Assembly (NCBI GenBank): GCA_029851415.1
Contig: CM056741.1
Span: 88,013,282-88,077,281, forward strand
Length of the DNA: 64,000 nt
Reading direction: 5' to 3'
From: Eretmocerus hayati
Taxonomy: Eukaryota > Arthropoda > Insecta > Hymenoptera > Aphelinidae
Part shown: positions 20,776 to 32,358 of the stretch, piece by piece
Position numbering within the stretch: the stretch's first letter is position 1
Layout: each line of letters opens with the position of its first letter
The notes under the pieces: model-generated
The model's database searches: none
What the model saw: only the letters and a program-made list of their open reading frames with translations
Told to the model about the DNA's origin: nothing
Made by a program: the position numbers and the translations under genes

Positions 20776-22200
20776 GCCACTATATATATATACATGTGTG
20801 TGGTAGCGTGAGGTGATATTCTCACGCTGTTGGCCCATATACCAGCGAATATAAGTAAATAGTTGTAATATTTGAATCCTGTGCCAGAGAGCGATCGCAG
20901 CGCCACTCTGTCGATAACAGAGCATCGGTAATCATATCCACCCATGGTACCGCGCAATCTGCCTTAGCGGACTCTGAATTTTACGCGGCAAAGATATTAT
21001 ACTCCCAGTATTTTCGTACACGTGGGTGGAGGAAACAATACTCGATGAGCTCATCGGTTGCTAGATTACGGTTCATCTTACCCATATCATTTGACGCCTT
21101 GGCCAGGATATGAACAGTGGAATAATATCCTATTGCTTCCTGTATGGAAATATTTTACATTGCTCAGAAACCGTTGGTACTATCGATACTCATGTTTCAC
21201 CCCTGCATTATATGTATTATGTATTCGTACACATGGATGAATAGAAAGTATGGGCTTATCGCGATGGAAATGATGGAGCATTTCTCGAATAACCCTTCAT
21301 ACCGGGATGTGGATGCCAAAATAATCTCTTCTCGCTCTCGTATATGATACATCTCGGTGTACATTTTTTCAAAATCTCAGGGAGTCATATCCTGCAGTAA
21401 CGATCCGCACGTGTCGAACCTTGAGCTAAGCGTCGATTATTGTTTTGAGTAAGCATATTCGTGGGCGGGGGTTTCGCGAGCAGGGTAATTCTTTACATTT
21501 GCCAAATGCCCTGCAATGGTCAGTCTCGTGACAAATCTTGAACGCAAGACACCGGTGATGAAAAATGGCAAGTCCCGTGGAAGAGCTTCGTGAGGCAGTC
21601 CTCTCCCTGGCGGAGCGCCTCCGGTACGACAACGCGGGTGTGTGATACCCGTGAGTGGTTTAGGAGAATTTGGCGAGAGAATGTCTCGCTAAGCTATCTA
21701 CTCAGGGAGTTCCGTGTGTTGCTTGGGAGGTGCACATTTCGACGCACCGCCCGACTGCTGCATCCTGTATTTATGCGGTCACGTTATGTGCTCATACTCG
21801 TTCGGAACTACATAGTGCAAGCGAGGATGGAGGACCTCCAGGTCCTCCGAGAGGTGATGAACGAGTACCGCGAAGCTCTCGGTAACCACAATTTTATTAT
21901 GAAACATTCAATTATGATGAAGCAACCCGGCGCTCGAAGCATACAAACCAGATGATACCTCCCACGCGCGAATGTCGAGTTCGGCTATTGGAGTGTGAGT
22001 TTTCCGGGGGCCAGTCCGCGTTGCACAAGGAGTTGTGGTGCAGCTAATGCCGGTAATGCATTCATAATGCAGGCGCGCTTCCGATGTGAGTGTGTGCGTG
22101 TCACGTGCGCGATAGGGTGTATATATATATATATATATATATATCCATATACTTGAATGCCTGTATTAACAAACGGTCTAGACCGATAAGTGACGGTGAC
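20776..22200. other. Mostly non-coding; short unrecognised ORFs
   Basis: A frame beginning ATGGCAAGTCCCGTGGAAG (about 21565) encodes a short helical peptide and stops after 26 codons near a GTGAGT donor-like sequence. A 121-aa frame at 21590-21955 is Arg-rich. Neither was recognised; they could be exons of a spliced gene. A (TA)n microsatellite lies at about 22118-22145. Confidence 0.35.
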
Positions 22201-22317
22201 CTCGATAACGAAAGTACATTCAGACGTGCCGTCTCTCAATTGCCTAGTCAGTTAAGTAACCGCGACTGTCAGTCGTCACTCGAATAATAAACGAACGCGC
22301 GCTACCAATTTCGAAAC
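22201..22317 (+). other. Possible 5' exon of the acidic-protein gene
   Basis: The stretch ends GAAAC before GTGAGTGT, a strong splice donor. Initiator-like TCAGT motifs lie around 22248-22272 and a TA-rich stretch upstream. If real, its intron would run to the acceptor at 22980. Inference only. Confidence 0.3.
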
Positions 22318-22660
22318 GTGAGTGTATGTATGCGCGTGTATATGCAATTTGCATTCACGTATATTGCATTTTTAATCTTTTTCGGCGGAAAAAATTGGTT
22401 GAAAAATCACAATCTGGGCCATAACTCGATCCCTGTAGCTCCAATCGCAATTCTGAGTGCAGATTCCCTCTCGGTTGAGCCTTTTATTGATTTGGGGGGA
22501 CTTAACTAAAACTGGTGTCAGGAATCCAAAATTCCAATATTCATATTTCCAATTTTCCCGACCCTACTACACAGCGTAGTTACACCGCGGCGAGAGAGAG
22601 AGGTGGGATCAGCGCGCTAGTGACGATAGATGGAGGTGGAGAGAGACTCGACAACGGAAG

Positions 22661-22856
22661 CCCGTAGAGACCTGTCAGACCCCTCCATCGCGCGATTGTT
22701 TTCACGGAGGCTCGTAGAGACCTGTCAGACCCCTCCATCGCGCGCTTGTTCTTACGGAGGCCCGTAGAGACCTGGCAGACCCCTTCCATCGCGCGCTTGT
22801 TTTTACGGAGGGCTGTAGAGACCTGTCAGACCCATCCATCGTGCGCTTGTTTTTAA
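22661..22856 (+). repeat. ~50-bp tandem repeat, about four copies
   Basis: Units carry CGTAGAGACCTGTCAGACCC and CCATCGCGCGCTTGTT. The array lies within the proposed first intron of the acidic-protein gene. Confidence 0.8.
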
Positions 22857-22980
22857 CGAAAACCCGTATGGTCGAGATTTGTCGCATGGTCGAAGCGGAT
22901 GTTCAACGTTTGGGATTTCATGAATATGAATGAGATTCGTTCATGCATTTAGTGAATGATTTCCTTCTTTTATGTTTCAG

Positions 22981-23738
22981 CTCTCGACCGTCTTCTACAA
23001 GATGTCAACGCGGGTGATAATAACGACAGCGGCAGTGACAGCGACGACGACAGCGATGATTATGAGGTTACCGTCGTGGACGGGCCCACCATCGACAGGG
23101 CCGTGGCGGAGCTCCACGAGATGATGGACTTCGAGAATGATTCGGGGGTCGGAGGTGACTCCGATCTTTCGAGTGTAGAGGAGGAAGAGGAGGAAGAGGA
23201 GGGAAAGGCGGAGGACGGGGATGTGGATGATGATGATGATGATGATGATGATATGAGGGGGCCATTGACCTTACCAATTCCGAGGATGAGGACGTCGATA
23301 TTGTCGTCGAAGACGGTGGTGTGGTGCACGATAACGCGGCACAGCCGATGGAAGTTGAACGTGAGTTTCCGACTTATCCAACGTTTTGGAATGATGCGTG
23401 CATATTCTCATGTGATTTTTTTCTATTTTACAGCTCAACTGGGTCATGATGGAGCAGGTGAAAATGACAACCATAACGACGATGAATCCGTGCTCGTTGT
23501 CAACACGGGAGATGATGAGGACCGGGAGCGCCGCGATGACTCAAGGGCGGTCGTCGATGAATCGGACTCTCGGGCTAACGATGGCCCTGACGTGGCGGAA
23601 CAAGTTGTCGCGGGGCATCCTGCCACGGAACAACTTGAATCGGAAGATCTTCCAATACATGAGAGACTTGCCGATATCTATCCTATTCCTCTGCGAGATG
23701 CTGTCGCGGGGTTGAGAAGTAATACCAGCGATTCCTAA
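22981..23738 (+). CDS. Acidic protein with SUMO-interaction-like motifs, two exons
   Basis: An acceptor (TTATGTTTCAG) precedes 22981. A GT-AG intron of 73 bases (23361-23433, GTGAGT...TTTTACAG) separates two exons, and the stop is at 23736. The protein is Asp/Glu-rich with short beta-like cores next to acid runs: VTVVDG, IDLTN, VDIVVED and VLVVN. This is the pattern of SUMO-interacting motifs (inference). The first half of exon 1 and the rest are in different frames, changing within the (GAT)n run at 23226-23252, so the gene is frameshifted there or the run is mis-sized. No family recognised. Confidence 0.45.
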
Positions 23739-23924
23739 GAAGAAGAAGAAGAACGCCCTCACGCAGCCATGGCTGAATTGATCCACCCCCATCACCAAAA
23801 CACGCCTCTACCCGATAGTATAACACAAACGATGACGATGGAAGCGATCGCGCATCCCCAGGTCCAGTTCCAGGTGCGATACCGATTGAGCAGGTATTCC
23901 CTGAGGTAGTGAGAGCCTGAGAAC

Positions 23925-24255
23925 TTGAGCAGGGTTGACAAGATGCGATGGAAAATGAATGCCAGCAACCAGTACCCATTGTGGTCCCAAGAATGGGAGC
24001 AACTACAAACTGACTTGTTGCCACAGCTCCTACGAGCTCAAAGTTATCAGACACCATTTGGCAATCTCGCGCATGTCCTACAAGAGCGTGACGCACGATT
24101 TGGATTCAACGAAGAGCATCGGGAGGTGCTGATTGACTTCTGGTACCAGCGAGATAATTCGGCAGTACAGAACCAATTCTACCTTCACAGGCACGGCGTG
24201 GAGTACCCGGTTGACTTCTTCGAAAATAATAGTATTAGAAGAAACATCAACAAAT
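23925..24255 (+). CDS. Unrecognised exon-like frame
   Basis: The frame encodes a Trp- and Gln-rich segment (WSQEWEQL) and a conserved-looking stretch RFGFNEEHREVLIDFWYQRD. A donor-like GTAAGC at 24256 ends it. It may be a further exon of the upstream acidic-protein gene. The frame continues to 24353 only as hydrophobic intron-like text. Confidence 0.35.
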
Positions 24256-24589
24256 GTAAGCCATTTACACTCATCCATGCATTACCGTTGTTTAAAGAAT
24301 CTGCATTGATATTTTATTCTTTCTTTTTGATCTTGTTCCTGACAAAAATGTGAGGAGATGGATCAACGACGGTGTACCCCCACTACAAGGTTTACATCCA
24401 GATATTCTAGAATTCAGCATGAGAAGGATGATCTGGGATACGAAAACGCATTCGTCATGAAATGTCGCTTCCTTGTATTTGATCTATCCATACTGCTCGC
24501 TAGAATCGCACTGCATGTGTATTCGCATTGATACTCGTGTTTACCTCGAGTCTCAAGCTCCTGAACTCAGAACCGTACGACGTTAACAT

Positions 24590-24758
24590 TGATTTGCTCG
24601 GTATAGCCGGTGCTAAAACCAAATTTTGACAGAATTTTTGCTCGTTATAACCGGATTCTCGTTATATCCGGATGGTTATAGCCGGACCTGTTTGCACATA
24701 CATTATATGGCGGCCGACCAAATCCTCCGAATTTGCTCGTTATAACCGGATTCTACTG
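24590..24758. mobile_element. Terminal fragment of a pogo/Tigger-like element
   Basis: Repeated TATAACCGG/TATAGCCGG motifs end in TTCTACTG followed by TA. Read from the end inward this is CAGTAGAATCCGG..., the usual look of pogo-type TIRs. No transposase. Confidence 0.4.
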
Positions 24759-24759
24759 T

Positions 24760-24994
24760 ACCATGTTTTTTGATCTTCTGCGAGCAAATGAGAAGCGAAA
24801 AACAGTGTGCAAATGACTCATTCAGGCACAGACGATCAAAATTGATGTTGAATGATGACAACCTCAGGCAAAATGGCGGATTTGAATGAGAATCCATTGA
24901 AACGAAAAATACTCCTTGCTAGCAAATATATTCTTGTATCTCTTACAGAGGAAATTGAAAGAAGATTTGGAATTTGGGCGTTGATTTCAGAGAA
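24760..24994 (-). repeat. Copy of part of the 15562 inverted-repeat family
   Basis: It matches 15880-16075 in reverse complement, including GAAATTGAAAGAAGATTTG and AAAATGGCGGATTTGAAT. It abuts the 24995 palindrome. Confidence 0.7.
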
Positions 24995-27900
24995 GTTCCG
25001 CGCGAAACAGGCCTACGAAAAAGGGTCATGTCTTAAATTTTTTTCTCAACTTCTTTATTCGATTCTATGGTACAAAATATGAACTCTTCACTACCTGTGG
25101 GACCCCAGAAACATTTTCCGGGCACCTTTAACGTACATTACTTCGTTCTTTTAAATCATTTTCAACGAAATAGTTGGAGTATTTTTTCATTAAAATGAAT
25201 TTTTCTCCAATTCTTCCACAGATACGGGCATGCGGTTTGCGGCATTCGAAAGGTCTCTAAGAAACCTATTGAATTCGGTGTTGTGAAGTTGAATTTGATG
25301 TGTTGAATGATTTTATCGGGCAAAAGAGTGGAAAACATAGGAGATCAAAGGGACTAGGCGGTTAAGCATGGTGAAGTGGATCTTGTCAGGTATGGCCTTG
25401 AAAGTATTTTTTACCACTTTCTAACCCCGAATTATGAGGAAAGCAAAGGTTTGTAGGCCCCAAAGTCGCCCCTGTTTTCTACGGCTCCCTAGGAACCCTC
25501 TAAGAAACCCTCAAAATCGGTGTTCCTTCTATCAAATCGCATTCCGATGCATTTCAACGAATCGATCTGAAATTTTTTTGACATGATCTTGAAACTTCAT
25601 CAAATAGAAGAAAGATATTTGCATACTGACAACTTTGGATTTAGGCCCCGAGAAAAATTCTTGAATATTAAAAAACAGTTTTTTTCATAGGGGTTGGGGA
25701 TTAGCACAAGATTTGACCATCTCACCGTGTTTGTCAGGTAATTTTACATCGAAAACAGCTTTGGAACATATGATTTTAGGTGGTGGATAGTGGTAAAAAA
25801 AGCCAATAAACGTTTTTAAAGCAGATTTTGATTCAGTAACTTGCATCTTCTGCGCATGCGCGTCTTCCTCTGGAAGTATTTTTAATCGATAGCTGATGCA
25901 ATTTCCTTCAAAATGACTACTTGAGGAGGTCGATTTGATGCAGTAAAACTCGAGATTCAGCTGGTCCAAAAAATGAGAAAATCCAAGGTACCAAATCCGT
26001 GGAGCCGTGTCTCCTTCAATGGGCCCGAAAAGTAAAAATTTTGAGTCGGACTGTTTCGAAGATGTGAACATGTGTTTTCGATGTAATTTTTGACGTAGAG
26101 ACTGAATCTGGCGTCAGTTTCATTCCAAACCTTCAAGATTCTCCATTATACTAAAAAACCGACCGTAGGGTGTACGGCCATTTACAGCCATTTTCCACAC
26201 ATTTGAGATGTGTGTTGAATATAGGCAGAGGTTTGAACTAGTCGCATAGGATGCAAGTATATTTTCCTTTGTATTTTAACCAGCTGAAGACGATGCCGAT
26301 GATTTTGAGGCGTATACACCTTATATCTCTCCTTCAAGTACTTATCAAGCCTCAAAACCATCGGCATCGTCTTCAGCTGGTCAAAACACAAAGGAAAACA
26401 TACTTGCATCTTCTACGCGACTAGTTCAAACCTCTGCCTATATTCAACACACATCTCAAATGTGTGGAAAAAGGCTGTAAATGGCCGTACACTCTACGGT
26501 CGGTTTTTTAGTATAACGGAGAATCTTGAAGGTTTGGAATGAAACTGACGCCAGATTCAGTCTCTACGTCAAAAATTACATCGAAAACACATGTTCACAT
26601 CTTCGAAACAGTCCGACTCAAAATTTTCACTTTTCGGGCCCATTGAAGGAGACACGGCTCCACGGATTTGGTACCTTGGATTTTCTCATTTTTTGGACCA
26701 GCTAGATCTCGAGTTTTACTGCATCAAATCGACCTCCTCAAGTGGTCATTTTGAAGGAAATTGCATCAGCTATCGATTAAAACTACTTTCAGAGACGTAG
26801 GAAGACGCGCATGCGCAGAAGATGCAAGTTACTGAATCAAAATCTGCTTTAAGAACGTTTATTGGCTTTTTTACCACTTTCCACCACCTAAAATCATATG
26901 TTCCAAAGCTGTTCTCGATGTAAAATTACCTGACAAACACGGTGAGATGGTCAAATCTCGTGCTAATCCTCGATCTCGATGAGAAAAATTGTTTTTTAAT
27001 ATTCAAGAATTTTTCTCGGGGCCCAAATCCAAAATTGTCAGTATGCAAATATCTTTCTTCTATTTGATGAAGTTTCAAGATCATGTCAAAAAAATTTCAG
27101 ATCGATTCGTTGAAATGCATCGGAATGCGATTTGATAGAAGGAACACCGATTTTGAGGGTTTCTTAGAGGGTTCCTAAGGTGCCGTAGAAAACAGGGACG
27201 ACTTTGGGACCTACAAACCTATGCTTTCCTCATAATTTGGGGTTAGAAAGTGGGAAAAAATACTTTCAAGGCCATACCTGACAAGGTCCACTTCACCATG
27301 CTTAACCGCCTGGTTCCTTTCTCGAAACCCAATTTTTCAAAATTTTGGAAATTTGATATTTCATGGAGAATTTGGTGTTCTTTCAGAAGAAAATAGTCCC
27401 CAAATATTTTTTTGCGTCCTAACACCTAGTTTTGCCAATTATCACAAATCCATTTCCCAGAATTTGGAAATCGTCTGTTTCCTGCGCATAAGCTGAAATT
27501 TGGACCCTTGAAACCAATCCCATTAGAAAGCCAAGAAAATTTCCTCCAGAATGACCACCTGCCGAAGTCAATTCCATGTATTTGAGCCAGAGTTGCAATG
27601 TTCAGAAGACCACTGAATCTTGATAGTTCCTCAGAGGTGGGTCGGAGGTACTGAGGACAGCAGTAAGGAAAATCCATGCCTGTCCCTGTTCGATGGCGTC
27701 CATCGACGTGTCGCACTCGAGCTGGAGGCTAATCTGTCATACGTTGTAGATTCGGTTCAAATGCATGGAATTGACGCCAGCAGGTGGTCATTTCAGAGGA
27801 AATTTTCTCGGCTTTCCAATGGGATGGGTTTCAAGGATCCAAATCTCTGCGCTTGCGCAGGAAACAGACGATGTCCAGAAGCGTGGAGAATGGATTTGTG

Positions 27901-28382
27901 ATAATTGGCAAAAAAAGTGTTAGAACGCAGAAAAAGAATTGGGGACTATCTCTTCCTGAGAGAACACAAAATTCTACATGAAATATCAAATTTTCAAAAT
28001 TTTAACAATTTGGGTTTTCGAGAAATTTGGTCTCCTATCTTCTTCACTCTTTTGCTCGATGAAATCACCCAAGAAATCAAAATCAACTTCACAAGACAGA
28101 TTTCGATAGGTTTTTTAGGGACCTTTCGAAAGCCGCAAACCGCATCTCCGTATCTGTGAACGAATTTGAGGAAAATGCATTTTATTGGAAAAAATACCCC
28201 CACTTTTTTGTTGAGAATAATTCAAAAGATGAAAGTCATGTACGTTGAAGGTACCTGGAAAACTTTTTTGGGGTCCCATAAGTAGTAGAATGTTCATATT
28301 TTGTAACATAGAATCGAATAAAAAAGTCGAGAAAAAAATTTAAGACATGACCCTTTCTTGTAGGTCTGTTCCGCGCGGAACT
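24995..28382. mobile_element. 3.4-kb palindrome with central hairpin
   Basis: The outer ends read AGTTCCGCGCG and CGCGCGGAACT. The centre is a 31-bp stem (26281-26311 with 26349-26379) around a 37-base loop. Arms are highly similar over about 1.3 kb. The right arm is longer because of an insertion at about 27311-28028. The ORFs at 25685-26071 (minus) and 26591-26800 (plus) are the same frame read from the two arms. No transposase was seen. Confidence 0.8.
27311..28028. mobile_element. Palindrome nested in the right arm of the larger palindrome
   Basis: Arms of about 280 bp (27314-27595 and 27745-28028) are reverse complements starting CTCGAAACCCAATTT. The left arm of the host palindrome lacks this segment, so it is a later insertion or arm-specific gain. 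Confidence 0.7.
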
Positions 28383-28387
28383 ACTCA

Positions 28388-28425
28388 TTAACCTCTTCCC
28401 GCATTCGTCCACATATGTGGACAGA
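28388..28425 (+). mobile_element. TTAA-bounded terminus, first copy
   Basis: TTAA is followed by CCTCTTC and, about 20 bases in, GTCCACATATGTGGAC. The same layout ends the unit at 50874, so it is a terminus of the same TTAA-type family. No partner end was assigned. Confidence 0.5.
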
Positions 28426-28883
28426 TCTTTGAATCGGGTTCCTCTAATTCTCTTCGACTTTGCAGGAAGAATACTCTACGCATTGTTTCTTAGCCAAAAG
28501 TGGAGGAATTTCCATGATTTTGGTGAACAAAGTCTCATCATTAGTGATCCATCATAGCTTATGATTGTGATGAACCATCTCACTTGATCATGCACTTTGA
28601 AACGATTCATCTTCTGACTGTTATAACTTACTGAATTTTGATGATAGGGTGAGGATACTTGTCGCGTCATGTTTTTTTATTCGAATTCATGATTTCCCAT
28701 GAAATACATCATGAAATTCTCGTTGCTAGCGCCTCATTCGTGTTTGACCTTGGAGAGTTTTGCTGCCATAACTCTCATATGGCATGACTTCATCATATCG
28801 TATTTAGGCTCAAAATAATTCTCACGATCCCCACTATAGAATCTAGTAGGAGAACAAAGTTTGGGAGCCCAAGAATTAGGTGC

Positions 28884-29095
28884 GTGCACGAAGAGGTTGA
28901 TCAAATATGTACGAAGCTCATTCAAATATTCATTAACTTGAATGATAATTCCCATCGGAACTCGATATCATTCACATTAAAGCGAGTGATGCCCTTAGCG
29001 ATGCAGCAGTTTCCAATACTGATCAAATGTATGCTTATAACGCAGAAATATTTATTGATTTTCAGAAGAGGTATTTATTCATTCTAGAAAATTAA
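28884..29095 (+). repeat. Third, diverged copy of the 15562 repeat arm
   Basis: It shares CTCATTCAAATATTCATTAA, AACTCGATATCATTCAC and TGCAGCAGTTTCCAA with 16999-17170. Confidence 0.7.
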
Positions 29096-29934
29096 CAGTC
29101 AATAAATATATAGAAACGCGTGTATTCAGTACGAATAATTCTTTCTTCAGACTATCCACATTCTTCCTCAGCGTATATTACCAGTGGTGTACACACTCCC
29201 ATCTAGGTTATTGTGAAACACCCACTAATTTCCTTGGCTATTATTGTAAAATTCAATTAAAAATCATGATTTAAGAATCAGTAGCACTCACACATTGACA
29301 AACAATTCTACACACCTCATATCCTTGCTTGTCGTGATCGCTCAGAACCATCCCTGCGTTCAATAGATTTCATATCATGTAAATAACGATTTTGACTTCT
29401 AAGTTTGAAATGAGAATTTTGACATAACCTTCCGGTATTTTGAAAGGAGACGAAAACGAGATTTGTCTCTATTCCTGAACACTCAAGCAATGGCACAGAC
29501 ATTCTGGATTCTGAAAAGCTAATCCAAGATTCGAACGTGATTGAACACCTAGTTGTCAAACTACTGACACGTGGCAGTTAAGGCCAAGTCTTTGTCATCA
29601 TTTCTATTTGATCTAGTTACGATATTTGTTACGTGTCCCGCTAACGCGACCATTGACTCGTGCCTTTATTGCATTTTGCCCACATATTTAAGTTGATGTC
29701 ACCGTATTCCAATCACAGAATTCAGATCTCTAATGGACTGTTTCCCACCTATTATGTGTAAGACTGTCCCGAACGTTGTAACAAAGATTCATTCCTATTT
29801 CGAGTGCTCATGATCTGTTAACGTCATTGATGCTTATCAAATAAAATTTATTTCATTTATAGTTTGCCAATATATTGAAATTTATAGTACTTTGATATAT
29901 GTCCGTGCTTTTGGATATAATTGACTAGATGAAT
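29096..29934. other. No gene seen
   Basis: AT-rich sequence without recognised repeats or coding frames. Confidence 0.4.
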
Positions 29935-29971
29935 GTATGGGTTGAACGGACTTTATTGAGAACCTATATAG

Positions 29972-30008
29972 CCGACGTTTCGCCAACTTATGTGTTGGCC
30001 TCTTCAGG
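29972..30008 (-). ncRNA. Hammerhead-ribozyme-like core, Penelope copy 1
   Basis: On the minus strand: CTGAAGAG, then GCCAAC paired with GTTGGC across ACATAA, then GAAACGTC. This is the hammerhead core usual in Penelope-like elements. The inferred role is self-cleavage of tandem transcripts. Confidence 0.6.
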
Positions 30009-30244
30009 GCTGTTATAAAAATTCATACATATGAAAAAGAGTACAAATGAGTACATAGTCAGTGAATTGAATAACTCACCATGATTTAACTAATTTCTTG
30101 TACATACTGCTATGCGCAGTGTCGTCTGACAAAAACCTTGGCAAAATCTACAAATATTATAATAACAAATTTAGATTTCAAGAAGAAATTACGAAAACGA
30201 AAGGCAAGAGATAAGAGAACTTACAGGTTGCCGGGTAAAAGTAT

Positions 30245-31471
30245 GAGGAAATCCCAGAAACTTTTGACTTTTGGCCTCTGAAAGTGAAATTATAGAAAAA
30301 AGCTGTATACATGTCTGAAATTTTCTATACCCCTTCTTCGAAGGCTCCGAAAACATAATCTTCTATGAGGGCCATCTGAAAAAAATCGCTGAACGACTTA
30401 TAGAACAAAGTCTCGAGCGAGTACTTTTGGAAAATTCGTTTCTGAATTCTCATTGTTTGGGTAAGCGTTGGGGGGTCTCTGAGAATACTTGAATGGTCAT
30501 GAAAGAGTCTTAACTTTCAGAATGCGTGATAAGAATTGCACAGTAGTGATGATGGAGGCTTGTAATTTATTGAAAGGTGGCGAAGATACACTAAATATTG
30601 AAGTGTCTCGGGAAAAATTTTTCTTCGTGAAGAGTTACAAATACAAACATCAAATATGATCCTAGTCATTTTTATACCTATCCGGAATGTCGAAAGATTT
30701 GATAGAACATTCCGAGACGATTTCATCTATGTAAAATTGTCAATTGTCCCCATTCAAACAGATGGCACTCTCAAACGCGCCAGAGTCTGAGCGTAGCGGA
30801 GTGGATATGATTTTCTGATACTATTACCTACTATTTCTCGGTATTTAGGAGTCCGTCCGTTGATTACAGCAAGTGCACACCGCCGAGAACGGCGTAAATA
30901 TACCACGAGTAACACTAATTTCATTCCGGTTGAATGCAATTCCTTGGTTTCCCCATTGATGTACATAGATGTGCAATAGGTCGATTCCCTTGTTTTTGCG
31001 TGGGTAAGACAACGAGTTAATCGCAGAGTCCCTCTAGAATGCGCTAAAAAGTTTATGAGCTTAAGAACAGGAATAATGATTCCTTATCGGAACTGAGTGA
31101 CAGACCGTACAATGCCTGTCATGGCTCAGAACATCGATGTACATCTCCCACTAAAAGAAGAATGACAACTTTGAATCATCAAAAACATCCCTGCAAAGTT
31201 ACAGACCCCGCTGTGGTACGCTAGAACCGTGAGAGCTCAACGAATTTTGAGACTTGGTCCATGTGACACGTCAATTCCTCGATTTTCGGGTGTTTTTTCG
31301 CACATAACCTTCTCTAGTATCTATCCGCATCCACCAATCAATTCCAAATTTGGTGTCCACTTTCAGGACATCTGAACGAAGAAAATTTGACTGGTGAGGC
31401 CTCATGAGACGTCGTACAGCCCAAATGATCGAGGAGTGACAGCAAAAGTCAAAAGTTTCTGGGATTCCCTC
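30245..31471. mobile_element. 1.2-kb TIR element inside Penelope copy 1, GTAT duplication
   Basis: Inverted ends of 29 bp with one mismatch start GAGG[A/G]AATCCCAGAA. GTAT occurs on both sides (30241-30244 and 31472-31475), and the other Penelope copy has a single GTAT at the matching place (ATAC, 35361-35364). The paralogous empty site confirms a 4-bp duplication. No transposase ORF, so it is non-autonomous. Confidence 0.8.
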
Positions 31472-32044
31472 GTATGCACTCGGCCGACCGCAGATGCATC
31501 ATCGCTGAGCTTAGGTGTTGGACGCTCATCTGACAATGTGGATCATCGCAGCCGATCCCGAAATTTATACCCTGAACCCAACAACTAGCTCATGATGCAT
31601 CGGAAGCGTGTATCTTTGTCGCCCAACTGTCAGGGTCTCATATCGCGCGAGGAGGTGGATCAACGGACCGCTCGTTGCTGTCGTGGCCGTAAACGTATCG
31701 GGGAATCCCCGTTGTGAGCATGTCACTGATCGCATGGAATACCTCCTATGCGTACGTACCGGCCTGGTACACGAGGCTGGCAAACCCGGTTCTTGGCTTG
31801 ACGGTGGCGTTGCTGTTTTTGATTCGAGTGGGAAGCGAGTGTGAAGTGTTGTTGTGTGCGTCTGTTCCTGTGTTGTGTGTGTTGCTTTGTAGGAGTTTGA
31901 AGATCATCTAATGATTTTTCATACGAGTCTTTGAGGCCATCAGATCAAATTTCCTGTTGATGTTATTGGAATTCCAGTAAATGTGGAGTATTTCCGAGAA
32001 TTCTCTACGGAAACGTCCCTTTTCTGAATCTAAGATCTCTATAT

Positions 32045-32358
32045 TCTCAAAGTCGAACGTGTGATTTTTTAATCAAGAGTGTAAGGCTAAAGCTGATCTG
32101 TCATCATTGTTGGCGACGTTACGCCCGTGCTCGTAAACTCGGAATTTTAGACAGCGAGACGTCTGCCCCGCATATACTTGGATACATTCTTTGCAGGATA
32201 CTCTGTACATCACGCTTTTTTGTCCATGTCATCGAGCTCGTCTTTGCCAAGCTTGACGATATCGTTGAGATAATGGTTCAACTTGTACGTGGCGGACACA
32301 TTGTATTTGCGCAGAATATCCTGTATGTGAGACGAGACGCTCTTTATGTATGGTAAAA
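32045..32358 (-). pseudogene. Penelope GIY-YIG endonuclease remnant, copy 1
   Basis: The minus strand reads YKLNHYLNDIVKLGKDEL, a stop, then in another frame MYRVSCKECIQVYAGQTSR. The latter is the GIY-YIG signature region of Penelope-like proteins. The same frame break after DKKA is present in copy 2. Confidence 0.65.

Noticed and set aside
23060..23329. Ser-rich and His-rich minus-strand ORFs
   Set aside because: Shadow of the GAT and GAG runs in the acidic coding region on the plus strand.
25685..26071. 128-aa minus-strand ORF with a mirrored copy at 26591-26800
   Set aside because: Palindrome arms again; the protein has no recognisable fold.
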